A DNA stretch of 64,000 nucleotides from assembly GCA_028274465.1 (NCBI GenBank), contig CM051457.1, positions 34,398,160-34,462,159 of the forward strand, in the 5' to 3' direction. Below are positions 22,675-34,475 of this stretch, piece by piece. The number at the start of each line of letters is the position of its first letter. Within the stretch, counting starts at the first letter, position 1. The notes under the pieces are model-generated. The model was given only the letters and a program-made list of their open reading frames with translations. It searched no databases and was not told the DNA's origin. The stretch is from Plantago ovata (Eukaryota > Streptophyta > Magnoliopsida > Lamiales > Plantaginaceae). Made by a program: the position numbers and the translations under genes.

Positions 22675-23404
22675 AGCAATAAGCTCAGTTTTGGTGAGGA
22701 TTCAAGGAGCTGATTGCCTCCCAATTTACTATGTGAGTAAAGCTTTGGCCCCCGCGGAAACGAGGTACTTAAACATGGAAAAGCTAGCATATGCTTTGCT
22801 TTATACCTCAAGAAAGTTGAAGCCATACTTTAGATCTCACATAGTGATTGTGTTAACTCATGAGCCCCTAAAGCAAGTATTGGTAAAGTCGGAGCACTCC
22901 AGAAGATTGGCAAAATGGGCAATTGAATTGAGTGAACATGAGGTAGATTTTCAAGCTCCGTCAGCTAAGAAAGCCCAAGTGATAGAAGATTTCATAGTGG
23001 AGTTCCCATCCAAGTCTACTCCCATCATCACAGAAGAAGAAGAGAGCAGAATAGCATCCGTCATGACTTTGGAAGAAGCTCAGGATATTCAACTTGGGAA
23101 AGAGAGAGAGGTAGGACAAGAGGATGGAAAAGGGGAAGAGAATAAAAGAGATAAAGAGTATTGGGAGATGAAAGTTGATGGTTCTTCACTAATGAGCATG
23201 GGGGGAGCAGGAGTATATTTGGCAAGACCAAGAGGAGCAGAGTTAGAGTTTGCCATATCTCTACCGTTCAAAGTGACAAACAATGAAACAGAGTATGAGG
23301 CACTTTTAAATGGGATCAAGATAGCCAAAGCATTGGGAGTGGAATACTTAGAAGCACGCACAGACTCACAGTTAGTCGAGTATCAATATCGGGGGCAATT
23401 TTAG
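22626..23404 (+). pseudogene. Tat RNase H region with two RNase H domains
   Basis: After the frameshift the frame reads DGEPLYLYLAFAREA and IYYVSKAL, the degenerate Ty3-type RNase H, through about 22960. A linker follows, then a second, archaeal-type RNase H from about 23160 (MKVDGSSLMSMGGAG, NNETEYEALL, ARTDSQLV), with its D, E and D in the expected order. Dual RNase H is a hallmark of Tat elements. It ends at a TAG (23402-23404) in place of the expected GAG (QFEATHPSM); the same frame continues beyond it, so this is a point nonsense mutation. Confidence 0.85.
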
Positions 23405-24478
23405 GCAACGCACCCGAGCATGAGGAGCTACCTGGCCCTATTGAAGGAAGAAGCTGAAGAGTTCAAAGAGTTTCACTTAAACTTGATACCTCGAAAGGAA
23501 AATGATAGAGCAGACGTACTAGCAAAGTACGCGTCAACTTCAGGAGCAATAGACACAAGGAGGATAATGTTGATGGAGCAAACTAAGCCGTCCGTCACGG
23601 TCGAAGAGCAGCTCATCTTGAATATCGAGGAAGATGATAATTGGATGCAAGAGATCAGGAGATATTTGACTAGGGGAGAACTCCCAATTATTAAGGACCA
23701 TGCGAGAAGGGTGGTTGCACGGTCACTAAGATACTTAATGATTGGGAATGACTTGTACCGGAGATCATTTGCGGGCACTCACTTGAGATGCCTAACAAAT
23801 TTGGAAGCAAAACAGATTTTGGCAGAAGTGCATGAGGGAATTTGTGGAAATCACTCTGGAGGAAGGTCGTTAGCTCAGAAAGTTTTGAGGCAAGGATACT
23901 ACTGGCCAAAGATCATCGCAGATGCTATCCGATATGCCAAAGCATGTACGAAGTGTCAGAAGTATGCCAAGCAAAGCACGAAGCCAGCTAGAGAGCTCAA
24001 GCCAACTATAATCACTTGCCCGTTTGACAGATGGGGCATTGATATAGTAGGGCCATTACCAAAAGGAACGGGGCAGAAGAAGTTCCTAATCGTAGCAGTG
24101 GAGTATTTTTCCAAATGGGTCGAGGCAGAGGCGGTATCCACAATTTCAGAAAACAAGGTGCTGGACTTCATTTGGAAGAATATAGTGTGTCGGTTCGGAC
24201 TACCAAGAGTTATAGTCTCGGACAATGGAACACAATTCTCGGGAAAAAAGCTCAAAGAGTGGTGCAAAAAGATGAAGATAGAGCAAAGGTTCACATCAGT
24301 GTACTACCCAGAGTCAAATGGTCAAGTGGAGAGAACCAACAGGACATTGGTGGAACTCATTGAGAAAAGACTTAGAGCATGTCAAGGAGAATGGGTAGAT
24401 GAGCTAGATGGAGTTATGTGGGCATACAGGACTACTTCAAGAACAGCAACCCAAGAAACACCATTTCACTTGGTCTAT
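23405..24478 (+). pseudogene. Tat integrase, truncated by element A
   Basis: Continues in frame after the TAG. The H2C2 zinc finger is near 23830-23970 (HEGICGNHSG ... CTKCQK). The core has D in GIDIVGPLP near 24037, D in VSDNGTQFSG near 24218 and E in ESNGQVERTNR near 24315. The last host codons are ETPFHLVY. Family members continue with GTEAVIPVE and over 100 more residues, but element A begins at 24479 and its first bases supply the TGA. The missing C-terminus is not found beyond element A, so it was deleted. Confidence 0.88.
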
Positions 24479-25779
24479 TGATGAACGCGGATTTGTCGGT
24501 TCCGGTTCAGTCAAATAATATTTGTTATTTAGCCAAAGGCAATCCACAACTACAACGAAAACCGTAGTGTAGCAGTAGAATGACTCGAGTGTCGTTCTCT
24601 CAGGACTATAACTAGCTTTATCAAATCTAATTTAGAATATAAAAACAGCAGACAGGTAGCAAAGGGGTTTCTAGCAGATAATGGAGATTGGTGATAGTAT
24701 GATCCTTCAAAGCATAACGGGTCGATAATCATGCATAAATTCCTCGGTCTTGCATGGAGATCTTTGATCAATCTAATGTCCTGTTGCAATTATTAAGCAC
24801 TACGAAGATAATGGGTCTGACAAGTCAATCACTATTGTCCTATTGTGTTCCGTAATTATTCAACACTACGAAGATAAACTCGCGTACAGGTCGACGAGGG
24901 TCCAATTGTGCATAATAATTAATACAACATACGAGAATTTAGGCTGAGCCTGATCAACGAAATAAAGCAATAACACGGAGTATAATGCGCGATATAGCCA
25001 TTAGCATGATTATCTTCCCTTCGCTAAGAATTCACATACTACCACCAACGATAAGTTTAGCTACTCATAATAGGCATGCAATCAACAGAAATCATAGAAG
25101 AAAACATGTTGAAAGATAAATAAGAATAAGTAGAATAAACTGTAAGATACAAAGTTACCAAAGGTTGTCAATCTTCGGAGAATTGCGATCCTACAAACTC
25201 CAATCTGCTATGAAAAAGTGTCCCCTAAGCTACGAACCCCCAGAACAGGCTCTGGGAAGTTCCTACCTAAAACTACAGAGAGAGGTGAGAAAGTAGGTCT
25301 GGAAAAGTATGATTTTCGGAGAAAACTGAGCAACTATATATAGGCCCCGAAATACTATGGGGCGGTTAGCCCCACACACGGGGCGGTTCGCCCGGTGTGG
25401 GGCGGTTCGCCCCACGTCTGGGGCGGTTAGCCCCAGAGAAAATTTCGCGGAATTCTGCGTTTTTGGATTTCTTCCCCTTTTCGGACTCGGTTTCTGTCTT
25501 CTAGTGGCATTCTAACCTCCAGATTCGACCCCTAGACTCCAAATCCTATCCGGAAACCTTCAGATACTCCAAATAGGCTTCTGGAACACCAATTCCTTGT
25601 CAACTTCAATATAATTGCCCGGAAATCCTCGATTTTCAACCAAAACCTGTAAAATAAAATCTAAAGGGAAACGTGACACTATTCTAATAAAATGCACTAA
25701 AATATAGCTAAATTAACATAGAGGATAGCTAAAATAGGTGAAAAAGACTCAAATGAAAGTGTAAAATACACATTCATCA
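24479..25779 (-). repeat. 3' LTR of element A
   Basis: 1301 bp. It matches 29286-30576 closely; the main length difference is one more unit of a GGGGCGGTT palindrome array (25361-25437) here. A TATATATAG promoter-like box lies at about 25333-25341. Confidence 0.88.
25361..25437. repeat. GGGGCGGTTCGCCCC palindrome array in the LTR
   Basis: Four GGGGCGGTTAGCCCC/GGGGCGGTTCGCCC units lie in about 77 bp next to the TATA-like box of this minus-strand LTR. Three units remain at 30167-30221 in the other LTR of element A. Element B has related GGGCGAACCGCC units at 31316-31345 and 38226-38255. Confidence 0.8.
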
Positions 25780-27367
25780 AACTCCCCAAACCGAACCTTT
25801 GCTTGTCCTTAAGCAACTAAGCTAGACTCTAATGCAAAAAACATGCAAGACACAAAATGGAGTCTCATGCCAAATAAAATGGACTAATCTACTGAATCTA
25901 TCAAAGAACATATGAACAGAAACCATATAAATCAAAGCATGAATATAGGTTGAAGAATACCTCGATTGACTTATACACAACCACATAAGCACTTATGACA
26001 AGACAAGATAGTCTCTCGTAACATTCTCTACCTGGACCTAGTCAGTGACGACGTAATGAAGTATGCTAAGATACGAATGGTTGTCCCGTGCCTATGAAAC
26101 TGAGGACTTACTGCTGTTCCACCATGTTAAGACTTTTCCTCAAAAGAGGTCGAACCAGTACTGGCTCTCATCAAACGAAGGAGGGTTCCCTATAAAAGAC
26201 AACACTCCCCTATTCTACCCATCTCTCAAGTAAAGTCTTAAGCTATTCACCACTTCCTGAATGGCAGGACGAGGGTGGTCTAGAACAGATGACACTCAAG
26301 ACAAAAAAGATAAAAAAATAGAAAATTACAACACGATAACGAACAATACAAAAATGGAAAAGACTCAACACTTTGCTAAACTGCTATTTGGCTTTCTTTT
26401 TGGACCCCTTCTTTGCTTTTTTGGGGTCTTTTCTTATTTTTTTCTTTCCAGATTCTTTTTTCTTTTTCTTTTTCTCTTTTTTTTTCTGGAATTTTTTCTT
26501 TCTTTCTTTTTTTTTTTCGATTTTTTTTCTAGCCAGCAGTAGCATAACAAAGAGAAACAAAATGACTCACACGACTTCCCCAAACCTATTCGAAAGAATA
26601 GGTTGGAGTACAAAATTTACGGAAAAAGAAAAAAAAACTCACGATACGGAAATGAAAAACAGAAACAAGTCTAATGATGGTGTAACCCCCTACCCAAACC
26701 TATTCGGAAGAATAGGTTATAAACAAAGGATCACACAACCTCACACTACCTCCTTCCTAGGCATTTAGCAATCTCAAAGCATGGTGAAGACTTGTTGCCT
26801 CTTAGGTACATAATTACTCGGAAAACAACCATAGGACCCTAACATGCATCATCCTATTATAAAGGCCTTCGTGAACCGCAGTAGAGAAACACTAAGTGAT
26901 GTCGAGACTACCATGCTTAACTAAGTGCAATACATAAATGTGACAAGCCAAGCGAGAAAAACCTCAAACAAATTCATAGAGATGAAGCATACGATTAAAG
27001 GCATAGTTAGTTGATCTACCCAATAAAAAAGTTCAAAACATTCGGCAATAAACTCCATATAAAACATGCAAGACTATCCTAGGAAAGCAGTAAACGTGCA
27101 AATGTAAAAAAATTCACGAGTTTATCATAAGCAAGATAAGTATAGAGATAACCAGCGATAACCTCCTCCCCAAACCTGAACGTCGTCGCTCGTCCCGAAC
27201 GTCGAAAGTGGATCCAAGGTGAGAGCTAATGCTTGTATAAGTGACCTATAATACTCAATCAAACTCGTGAGATAAAATCTAAAGCGGTAAAGAAAGCGAT
27301 AAAATCTCTGGGTTGCCTCCCGGATAGCGCCATTGTTTAAAGTCTTTGACTCGACTCCTGTTCGCGC
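25780..27367 (-). other. Element A 3' non-coding region
   Basis: Non-coding internal DNA between the protease stop and the 3' LTR. It contains the polypurine tract (GGTTTGGGGAGTT on the minus strand, at about 25780-25793). It also holds a T-rich tract at 26390-26530 and two CCTATTCGAAAGAATAGG-type palindromes near 26585 and 26700. All have counterparts at 36590-37870 in element B. No protein is recognised. Confidence 0.7.
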
Positions 27368-29131
27368 CTAGCTCTCCTTTTTGCGGGTACTAGACTTCCC
27401 CTTCATTGATCTCCTCTTCATGCCACGAACCTGTGAATAAGAAAGAACATAGGCTGCAAGACCACAGTAGTGAGTAGTGTAAGAATTATCAGGTGGATCA
27501 GATATGGCTTGCAACACATGTTGCTTGCCATCCACTTCAATAGTGCAAGTTCTTTGGTAGATGTCCATCACGGAGCGTAGCTTAGTCAAGAACGTTCGTC
27601 CCAAGAGAATGACATCCCCCGTCCCAGGTGCAGACGCCGGCATAACTACAAAATTGGTGTATACAGATGCTTCACCAATCTTGACCAACACATTTTTCAC
27701 AACGCCTTCGGGTCTCACAAAGGATCCATCCGCCAGTTGCACAATAGCCCTATGGTCAGATAGTTTTCCAAGGCTACTCTTCTGAAACACATTCAAAGGG
27801 AGCACGTTCGAGTAAGATCCCGTGTCTAGTGTGGCACGGACATCTTCAAGTTTGCCAATCCCGACCTTAACATCGAAACTTTGAGGGAGTGGCTCGGGAT
27901 TCTCTTGCTTCTTTCCACTCTCATCAGTACTAAGGTCCTTCTCTTCTTCCTTGGCTAGTGGAGGCTCTTCATCCTTGTAACACTCGCACTTAGCAACTTG
28001 CTTAATAGTGATTTTCACTGGTTGATCTCCCACCAAGTTGATCGATATGGACCTCTCAGTGCTGCTATGTAACTTCCCTTGCTCTCTACTAGCTCTAGCT
28101 TCCAATTGATCCAGACGAGCATTGATCTTTGCCGAATCCTCCTCGTATCTCTTAAAAAACACTTGGGTGAAATCCACCAATTTCTGTAAATTATCCATGA
28201 GAGTTGCTGACTTGGATGTAGATGCTTCGTCCTTAGGAGTAGGATTACTACGGTTTCCCAAGTGAACATCTTCTCGTGCTAGATCTGATCTACACATATG
28301 AGCCCCATGCCCATAATTCTTGCACACCCTACATACCTCGTTGGAGAGAGAAGTTCCGATTAGGCCACTTAGAGCTTGCCTCATCTGATTGGCGAAACCT
28401 TCGAACCTATCGCCACTCACACCATTTACTTCATGCATTGGGATCTTCTAGTTTGGTGGGGCCTCAGGTCCACGCCTTCTAACCATTGCTCTTGGATCCT
28501 TGGATTGAGATCCTTTAGCAAGCCTTTCGAAACACACCCACACATCCTCGGCGGTCTCTTCCCAGATAGTACCACGGCATTGGAAATCCACCACCTGTTG
28601 ACTCTCATATGTGAGTCCATTGTAGAAGTGTTGGACAAGATCAGGAAGCCCAAAGCCATGGTGTGGACACTTGTGCATGAGGTCCTTGAACCTCTCGAAA
28701 GCGGTGTAGATGGTCTCATTATAGTCCTGTTTGAATCCTGTGATTTGCGCCTTAAGCGCGGTAGTCAATGTGTGAGGAAAGTATTTCTCCATAAAAGCAG
28801 AATACACCTTGTCCCAGGTGTCTAGTGATCCAGCTTCCAGAGAGCCTAAGCATGCCTTGGCTTTATCACCAAGCCCCATAGCAAAAACCTCCATCCTTAG
28901 CTCATTGTCCGCTATCCCTGCTCCGGGCCTTGGAAGATTGTTGATAAAATAGTCAATATCATTCAGGTATCCCATAACATCTTCCCTAGCCAACCCATAG
29001 AACCTCGGGAGTTGCTGGTACATGCAACTTTTGATTTCCAAATCTCGAGTTGCGGCAGAAAGAACAATAGCTGGACCTCTCATCAGTGCTTTGTTGGGTT
29101 GAACCCATGATTTCAAAAGTGGGCGAGCCAT
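27368..29131 (-). pseudogene. Element A gag-protease
   Basis: The minus-strand frame from ATG 29131 covers a gag domain (GLAREDVMGYLNDIDYF, LDTWDKVYSAFMEKYFP, LVQHFYNGLT). It stops at a TAG at 28448-28450 and continues in the same frame. Downstream are a perfect CX2CX4HX4C knuckle (CRVCKNYGHGAHMC), a coiled-coil segment, an acidic stretch and an aspartic protease (VRATLDTGSYSNVLPLNVF, VILLGRTFL), ending in a basic tail. The TAG stands where element B has CAA. Compared with element B, about 55 N-terminal residues are missing. There is no RT after the protease. Confidence 0.85.
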
Positions 29132-29262
29132 CACAAGACCTGAATTTCTGTGACAAGCTAGGAAATGAGTACCAGAGATAGATTAAATAGGAAAACTAAA
29201 ACTAATAGAATTAGGAATTGAATGCTGAAAATATAAACAAATTAAACAGAAAAAAGGAGTAT

Positions 29263-29282
29263 AGTCCCCGGCAACGGCGCCA
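29263..29282 (-). other. Primer binding site of element A, tRNA-Asp type
   Basis: On the minus strand TGGCGCCGTTGCCGGGGA follows the LTR after a few bases. This is the classic Athila-type PBS matching the 3' end of tRNA-Asp. Confidence 0.8.
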
Positions 29283-29285
29283 ATT

Positions 29286-30576
29286 TGATGAACGCGGATT
29301 TGTCGGTTCCGGTTCAGTCAAATAATATTTGTTATTTAGCCAAAGGCAATCCACAACTACAACGAAAACCGTAGTGTAGCAGTAGAATGACTCGAGTGTC
29401 GTTCTCTCAGGACTATAACTAGCTTTATCAAATCTAATTTAAAATATAAAAACAGCAGACAGATACCAAAGGGGTTTCTAGCAGATAATGGAGATTGGTG
29501 ATAGTATGATCCTTCAAAGCACAACGGGTCGATAATCATGCATAAATTCCTCGGTCTTGCATGGAGATCTTTGATCAATCTAATGTCCTGTTGCAATTAT
29601 TAAGCACTACGAAGATAATGGGTCTGACAAGTCAATCACTATTGTCCTATTGTGTTCTGTAATTATTCAACACTACGAAGATAAACTCGCGTACAGGTCG
29701 ACGAGGGTCCAATTGTGCATAATAATTAATACAACATACGAGAATTTAGGCTGAGCCTGATCAACGAAATAAAGCAATAACACGGAGTATAATGCGCGAT
29801 ATAGCCATTAGCATGATTATCTTCCCTTCGCTAAGAATTCACATACTACCACCAACGATAAGTTTAGCTACTCATAATAGGCATGCAATCAACAGAAATC
29901 ATAGAAGAAAACATGTTGAAAGATAAATAAGAATAAGTAGAATAAACTGTAAGATACAAAGTTACCGAAGGTTGTCAATCTCCGGAGAATTGCGATCCTA
30001 CAAGCTCCAATCTGCTATGAAAAAGTGTCCCCTAAGCTACGAACCCCCAGAACAGGCTCTGGAAGTTCCTACCTAAAACTACAGAGAGAGGTGAGAAAGT
30101 AGGTCTGGAAAAGTATGATTTTCGGAGAAAACTGAGCAACTATATATAGGCCCCGAAACGCTGTGGGGCGGTTAGCCCCACACACGGGGCGGTTCGTCCG
30201 GTGTGGGGCGGTTAGCCCCAGGGAAAATTTCGCGGAATTCCGCGTTTTCGACGCGTTTTTGGATTTCTTCCCCTTTTCGGACTCGGTTTCTGTCTTCTAG
30301 TGGCCTTCTAAACTCCAGATTCGACCCCTAGACTCCAAATCCTATCCGAAAACCTTCAGATACTCCAAATAGGCTTCTGGAACACCAATTCCTTGTCAAC
30401 TTCAATATAATTGCCTGGAAATCCTCGATTTTCAACCAAAACCTGTAAAAATAAAATCTAAAGGGAAACGTGACACTATTCTAATAAAATGCACTAAAAT
30501 ATAGCTAAATTAACATAGAGGATACCTAAAATAGGTGAAAAAGACTCAAATGAAAGTGTAAAATACACATTCATCA
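29286..30576 (-). repeat. 5' LTR of element A
   Basis: 1291 bp, TGATGAACGCG...TTCATCA as written on the plus strand. It is closely similar to 24479-25779 and, in inverted orientation, to the LTRs of element B. Confidence 0.88.
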
Positions 30577-30873
30577 AACTCCCCAAACCGAACCTTTGCT
30601 TGTCCTCAAGCAACTAAGCTAGACTCTAATGCAAAAAACATGCAAGACACAAAATGGAGTCTCATGCCAAATAAAATGGACTAATCTACTGAATCTATCA
30701 AATAACATATGAACAAAAACCATATAAATCAAAGCATGAATATAGGTTGAAGAATACCTCGATTGACTTATACACAACCGCATAAGCACTTATGACAAGA
30801 CAAGATAGTCTCTCGTAACATTCTCTACCTGAACCTAGTCAGTGACGACGTAATGAAGTATGCTAAGATACGA

Positions 30874-30950
30874 GACTGTGAAAACTTGGAAGAATCATCG
30901 TTATCTCCAACTTGATCAGGTGTATCTTGTTCTATAGCTGCTTCAGTCAT
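30874..30950 (-). other. Stranded 77-bp fragment of Tat host DNA between elements A and B
   Basis: This piece belongs to neither A nor B. Its last five bases, GTCAT (30946-30950), form the left copy of element B's target duplication. It is therefore Tat DNA that once adjoined 39149, at the 3' end of the antisense gene. On the minus strand it has an open frame reading TEAAIEQDTPDQVGDNDD. Confidence 0.75.
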
Positions 30951-32223
30951 TGATGAATGTGTATTTTACACTTTCATTCGAGTCTTTTTCACCTAATTTA
31001 GCTATCCTCTATGTTAATTTAGCTATATTTTAGTACATTTTATTAGAATAGTGTCACGTTTCTCTTTAGATTTTATTTTACAGGTTTTGGTTGAAATTCT
31101 GAGATTTACGGGCAATTATATTGAAGTCTACAAGGAATTGGTGTTCCAGAAGCATATTTGGAGTATCTGAAGGTTTCCGGGTAGGATTTGGAGTCTAGGG
31201 GCCGAATCTGGAGGTTAGAAGGCCATTAGAAGTCTGAAACCGAGTCCGAAAAGGTGAAGAAATCCAAAACCGCGTCGAAAACGCGAAAATTCCGCGTTTA
31301 CACTGTGGGGTGAACCGCCCCGTTCCTCGGGCGAACCGCCGCGGGCAATTTCCGGGCCTATATATAGTTGCGAGTTTTCTCTCCGAAAATCATATCTTTC
31401 CAAGCCTACTTTCTCATCTCTCTCTATAGTTTTATGGAGGAACTTCCCGGGGCCTGTCCTGGGAGTTCCATAGCTTCGGGGATACTTTTTCATAGCAGAT
31501 TGGATCTCGTAGGACCACAATCATCCGGAGATTGACAACCTTCGGTAACTTTGTATCTTACAACTTTTATCTACTTATTTTATATTCTTTCAATATGTTT
31601 TCTTCTATGATTGCTATTGATTGCATGCCTATGAGTAGCTAAATTTATCGTTGGTGGTAGTATGTGAATTCTTAGCGAGGGAATATAATCATGCTAATGG
31701 CTATATCGCGCATTATACTCCGTGTCATTGCTTTATTTCGTTGATGAGTTGAACACCAAAATTCTCGTATGTTGTATTGATCATTATGCACACTTGGACA
31801 CTTGTCGGCCAATCAGACTAAATTATCTTCGTAGTGTCGAATAATTACGGAACACAATAGGACGTAGTTGTTGACAAGTCAGACCCATATTATCTTTGTA
31901 GTGCTTAATACGTGCAACAGGACCCAAGATTCATTCAAAGATCTCTATGCAAGACCGAGGAATTTATGCATGATTATCGACCCATTATGTTAAGAAGGAC
32001 CATACTATCACCAACCTCCATTATCTGCTTGAAAACCCCTATTGCTTTCTACTTGTTGTTTTATATTATCTTGTTAAACAGATAAAGCTAGTTATAGTCC
32101 TGAGAGAACGACACTCGAGTCATTCTACTACTACACTACGGTTTTCGTTGTAGTTGTGGATTGTCTTTGGCTAAATAACAAATTTATTTGACTGAACCGG
32201 GACTGACAAACTCGCGTTCATCA
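30951..32223 (+). repeat. 5' LTR of element B
   Basis: 1273 bp. A TATATATAG box lies near 31378-31386, just after GC-rich GAACCGCC motifs. It differs from the 3' LTR at only a few positions by eye. Confidence 0.9.
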
Positions 32224-32226
32224 AAT

Positions 32227-32245
32227 TGACGCCGTTGCCGGGGAC
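32227..32245 (+). other. Primer binding site of element B
   Basis: TGACGCCGTTGCCGGGGAC is one mismatch (G to A in the third base) from the Athila tRNA-Asp site seen in element A. Confidence 0.75.
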
Positions 32246-32387
32246 TATACTCCTTTTTTCTGTTTAATTTGTTTATATTTACAGCTTTAGATTCCTAATT
32301 CTTTTAGATTTAGTTTTCCTTTTTAATTTCTCTCTCTGCTTTCCTATTTGTTTCTAATCACCTTTCCTAGTCTGTCACAGATAGTGT

Positions 32388-34475
32388 ATGCCGCATACAC
32401 GTTCTGCAGGAACACCGCTTGCTAATTCAATTGCTGAGATCGATAGAGTCTACCACCAGAGAAGGCGACTACTTGAAAGGCGCGCACTAGAGGAAATAGA
32501 GGAAACCGATTTCTCTGAATCTCTAATTAGTCTATTCAAGGAAACCGACGGAATGGCAGAAGCTAGACCACTGAAGGCATGGGTACAACCCACCAAGGAT
32601 CGTATGAGGGGACCGGCGATAGTTCTTTCGTTTGCAACCCGAGATCTGGAGATCAAGAACCACGCATTCCAACAACTTCCGAGGTTCTATGGCTTATCAA
32701 GGGAAGATGTGATGGGGTACTTGCACGATATCGATGATTTCGTCAACCAACTCCCACGACCCGGAGCTGACATAACCACGGATGAATTAAGGATGAAGGT
32801 TTTTGCAATGGGACTTGGCGACAGAGCCAAGTCATGGCTGAGCTCTCTTCCAGCAGGCTCGCTGGACACTTGGGAAAAGGTTTTTTCAGCTTTCATGGAG
32901 AAATACTTCCCACACACTCTGACTACCGCGCTTAAGGCGCAGATCACTGAATTCAAGCAAGACTATGATGAGACCATCTACACCGCGTTCGAGAGGTTCC
33001 AAGATCTCACGAACAAGTGCCCTCACCATGGTTTTGAACTCTCCGACCTAGTCCAACACTTCTACAATGGACTAACCTTCGAGAACCAACAAGTGGTGGA
33101 TTTCCAATGCCGAGGCAATATTTGGGAGGAAACCGCATAAGCCGTCTGGGCTGTTTTCGAAAGGCTTGCTAAGGGTTCGCAGTTCAAGGACCCAAGAGCA
33201 ATGGTCAGGAGACGTGGACCTGAAGCTCCACCGACTCAAGAAGCCCCTATGTACAGGGGGAATGGGGATCAATTCGAGTGCTTTACCAACGAATTGAAGC
33301 AAGTCCTCAAGAGCGCCACCGGAACAACTGTTTCGAACGAAGTATGCCGGATATGCAAGAACTATGGGCATGGAGCTCATATGTGTAGATCGGAGCTGGC
33401 ATACGATGATGGCAACTGGACTCGAGGAGGAGAAGAAGAAGCTTTTGCTACGGAGTTTGGTACTCAAGAAGTTAGCTACGGACAAGACGGTAGGAATCCT
33501 CGAGGTGGATTTTGGAGAAGAGGATACCGTAACAATCAAGGATATGCACCGGCTAACCAAACTTATGAACCTAACCAAGACCGTAGTAGGCTGAACTATG
33601 GTAATGATCACCGCGAAAACCCCACTCCGAAAGAGCCACCGAAGTCGAAGACGGCTCTACTGATGGAGAACTTGCAGAAGATGGTTGATCACACACAAAG
33701 TTTTCTCAAACGGTATGAAGAAGATTCCGAGAAAACTAGGGCAAGGCTCGATAGGTTGGAAGAGAGCACTAGGCTTGCCCATCAAAAGATGCAAGAGTTG
33801 ATCGACCGAAGAGCACGTAAGGAACAAGGCAACACTGAGAAGGTCGTTAGGTGCGAGTGTTGCATGAAGGAAGAACTTCTACAGGCTGAGGAAGAAGAGG
33901 AGGACCTTGGTTCTGACGCAAGTGATGAGGAGCAAGAGGATCCCGAACCACTCCCTCAAAGTTTCGATGTTAAGGTAGGGATTGGTGAGCTTGAAGATGT
34001 CCGTGCCACACTAGACACGGGATCCTACTCAAACATAATTCCCTTGAATGTGTTTGAAAAGAGTAACCTTGGAAAACTATCTGAGGAAAGGGCTATTGTG
34101 CGACTAGCAGATGGATCATTTATGAGACCCGAAGGAGTTGTGAAAAATGTGTTGGTCAAGATTGGTGAAGCATCTATATACACCAATTTCGTAGTTATGC
34201 CGGCGTCTGCACCTGGAACGGGGGATGTCATACTCTTAGGGCAGACATTCTTGACCAAGCTACGCTCGGTGATGGATATCTCCCAAAGAACTTGCACCAT
34301 CGAAGTAAATGGCAAGCAACACGTGTTGCAAGCCATACCTGATCCACCTGAACCGCCTGACATTATTACTCACTACTGTGGTCTTGCAGCCTATATTCTT
34401 TCTTATTCACAGGTTCGTGGCATGGAAAGGAGATCAATGAAGGGGAAGGCTAGTACCCGCAAAAAGAAGAGATAG
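32388..34475 (+). pseudogene. Element B gag-protease
   Basis: The ATG at 32388 opens a frame that is intact except for one TAA at 33138-33140, where element A has a GAA codon (ETAEDVW). Without it the product would be 695 residues. Order: a basic N-terminus, gag (GLSREDVMGYLHDIDDF, LDTWEKVFSAFMEKYFP, LVQHFYNGLTFE), a CX2CX4HX4C knuckle (CRICKNYGHGAHMC), a coiled coil, an acidic linker, aspartic protease (ATLDTGSYSNIIPLN, VILLGQTFL) and a basic tail ending RKKKR. No polymerase follows. Confidence 0.87.

Larger units (their letters stand above)
24479..30873 (-). mobile_element. Element A: Athila-like gag-protease-only LTR retrotransposon with an extra internal remnant
   Basis: On the minus strand the order is 5' LTR 29286-30576, PBS 29263-29282, gag-protease pseudogene 27368-29131, polypurine tract and 3' LTR 24479-25779. 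The LTR ends are TGATGAA...TTCATCA. No RT, RNase H or integrase is present. To the right of the 5' LTR, 30577-30873 repeats 25780-26076 at equal length (297 bp). That is the internal sequence normally found just upstream of a 3' LTR, so the copy has the structure LTR-internal-LTR-partial internal. No target duplication can be paired (TCTAT on the left has no partner), consistent with a deletion at 30873/30874. Confidence 0.85.
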
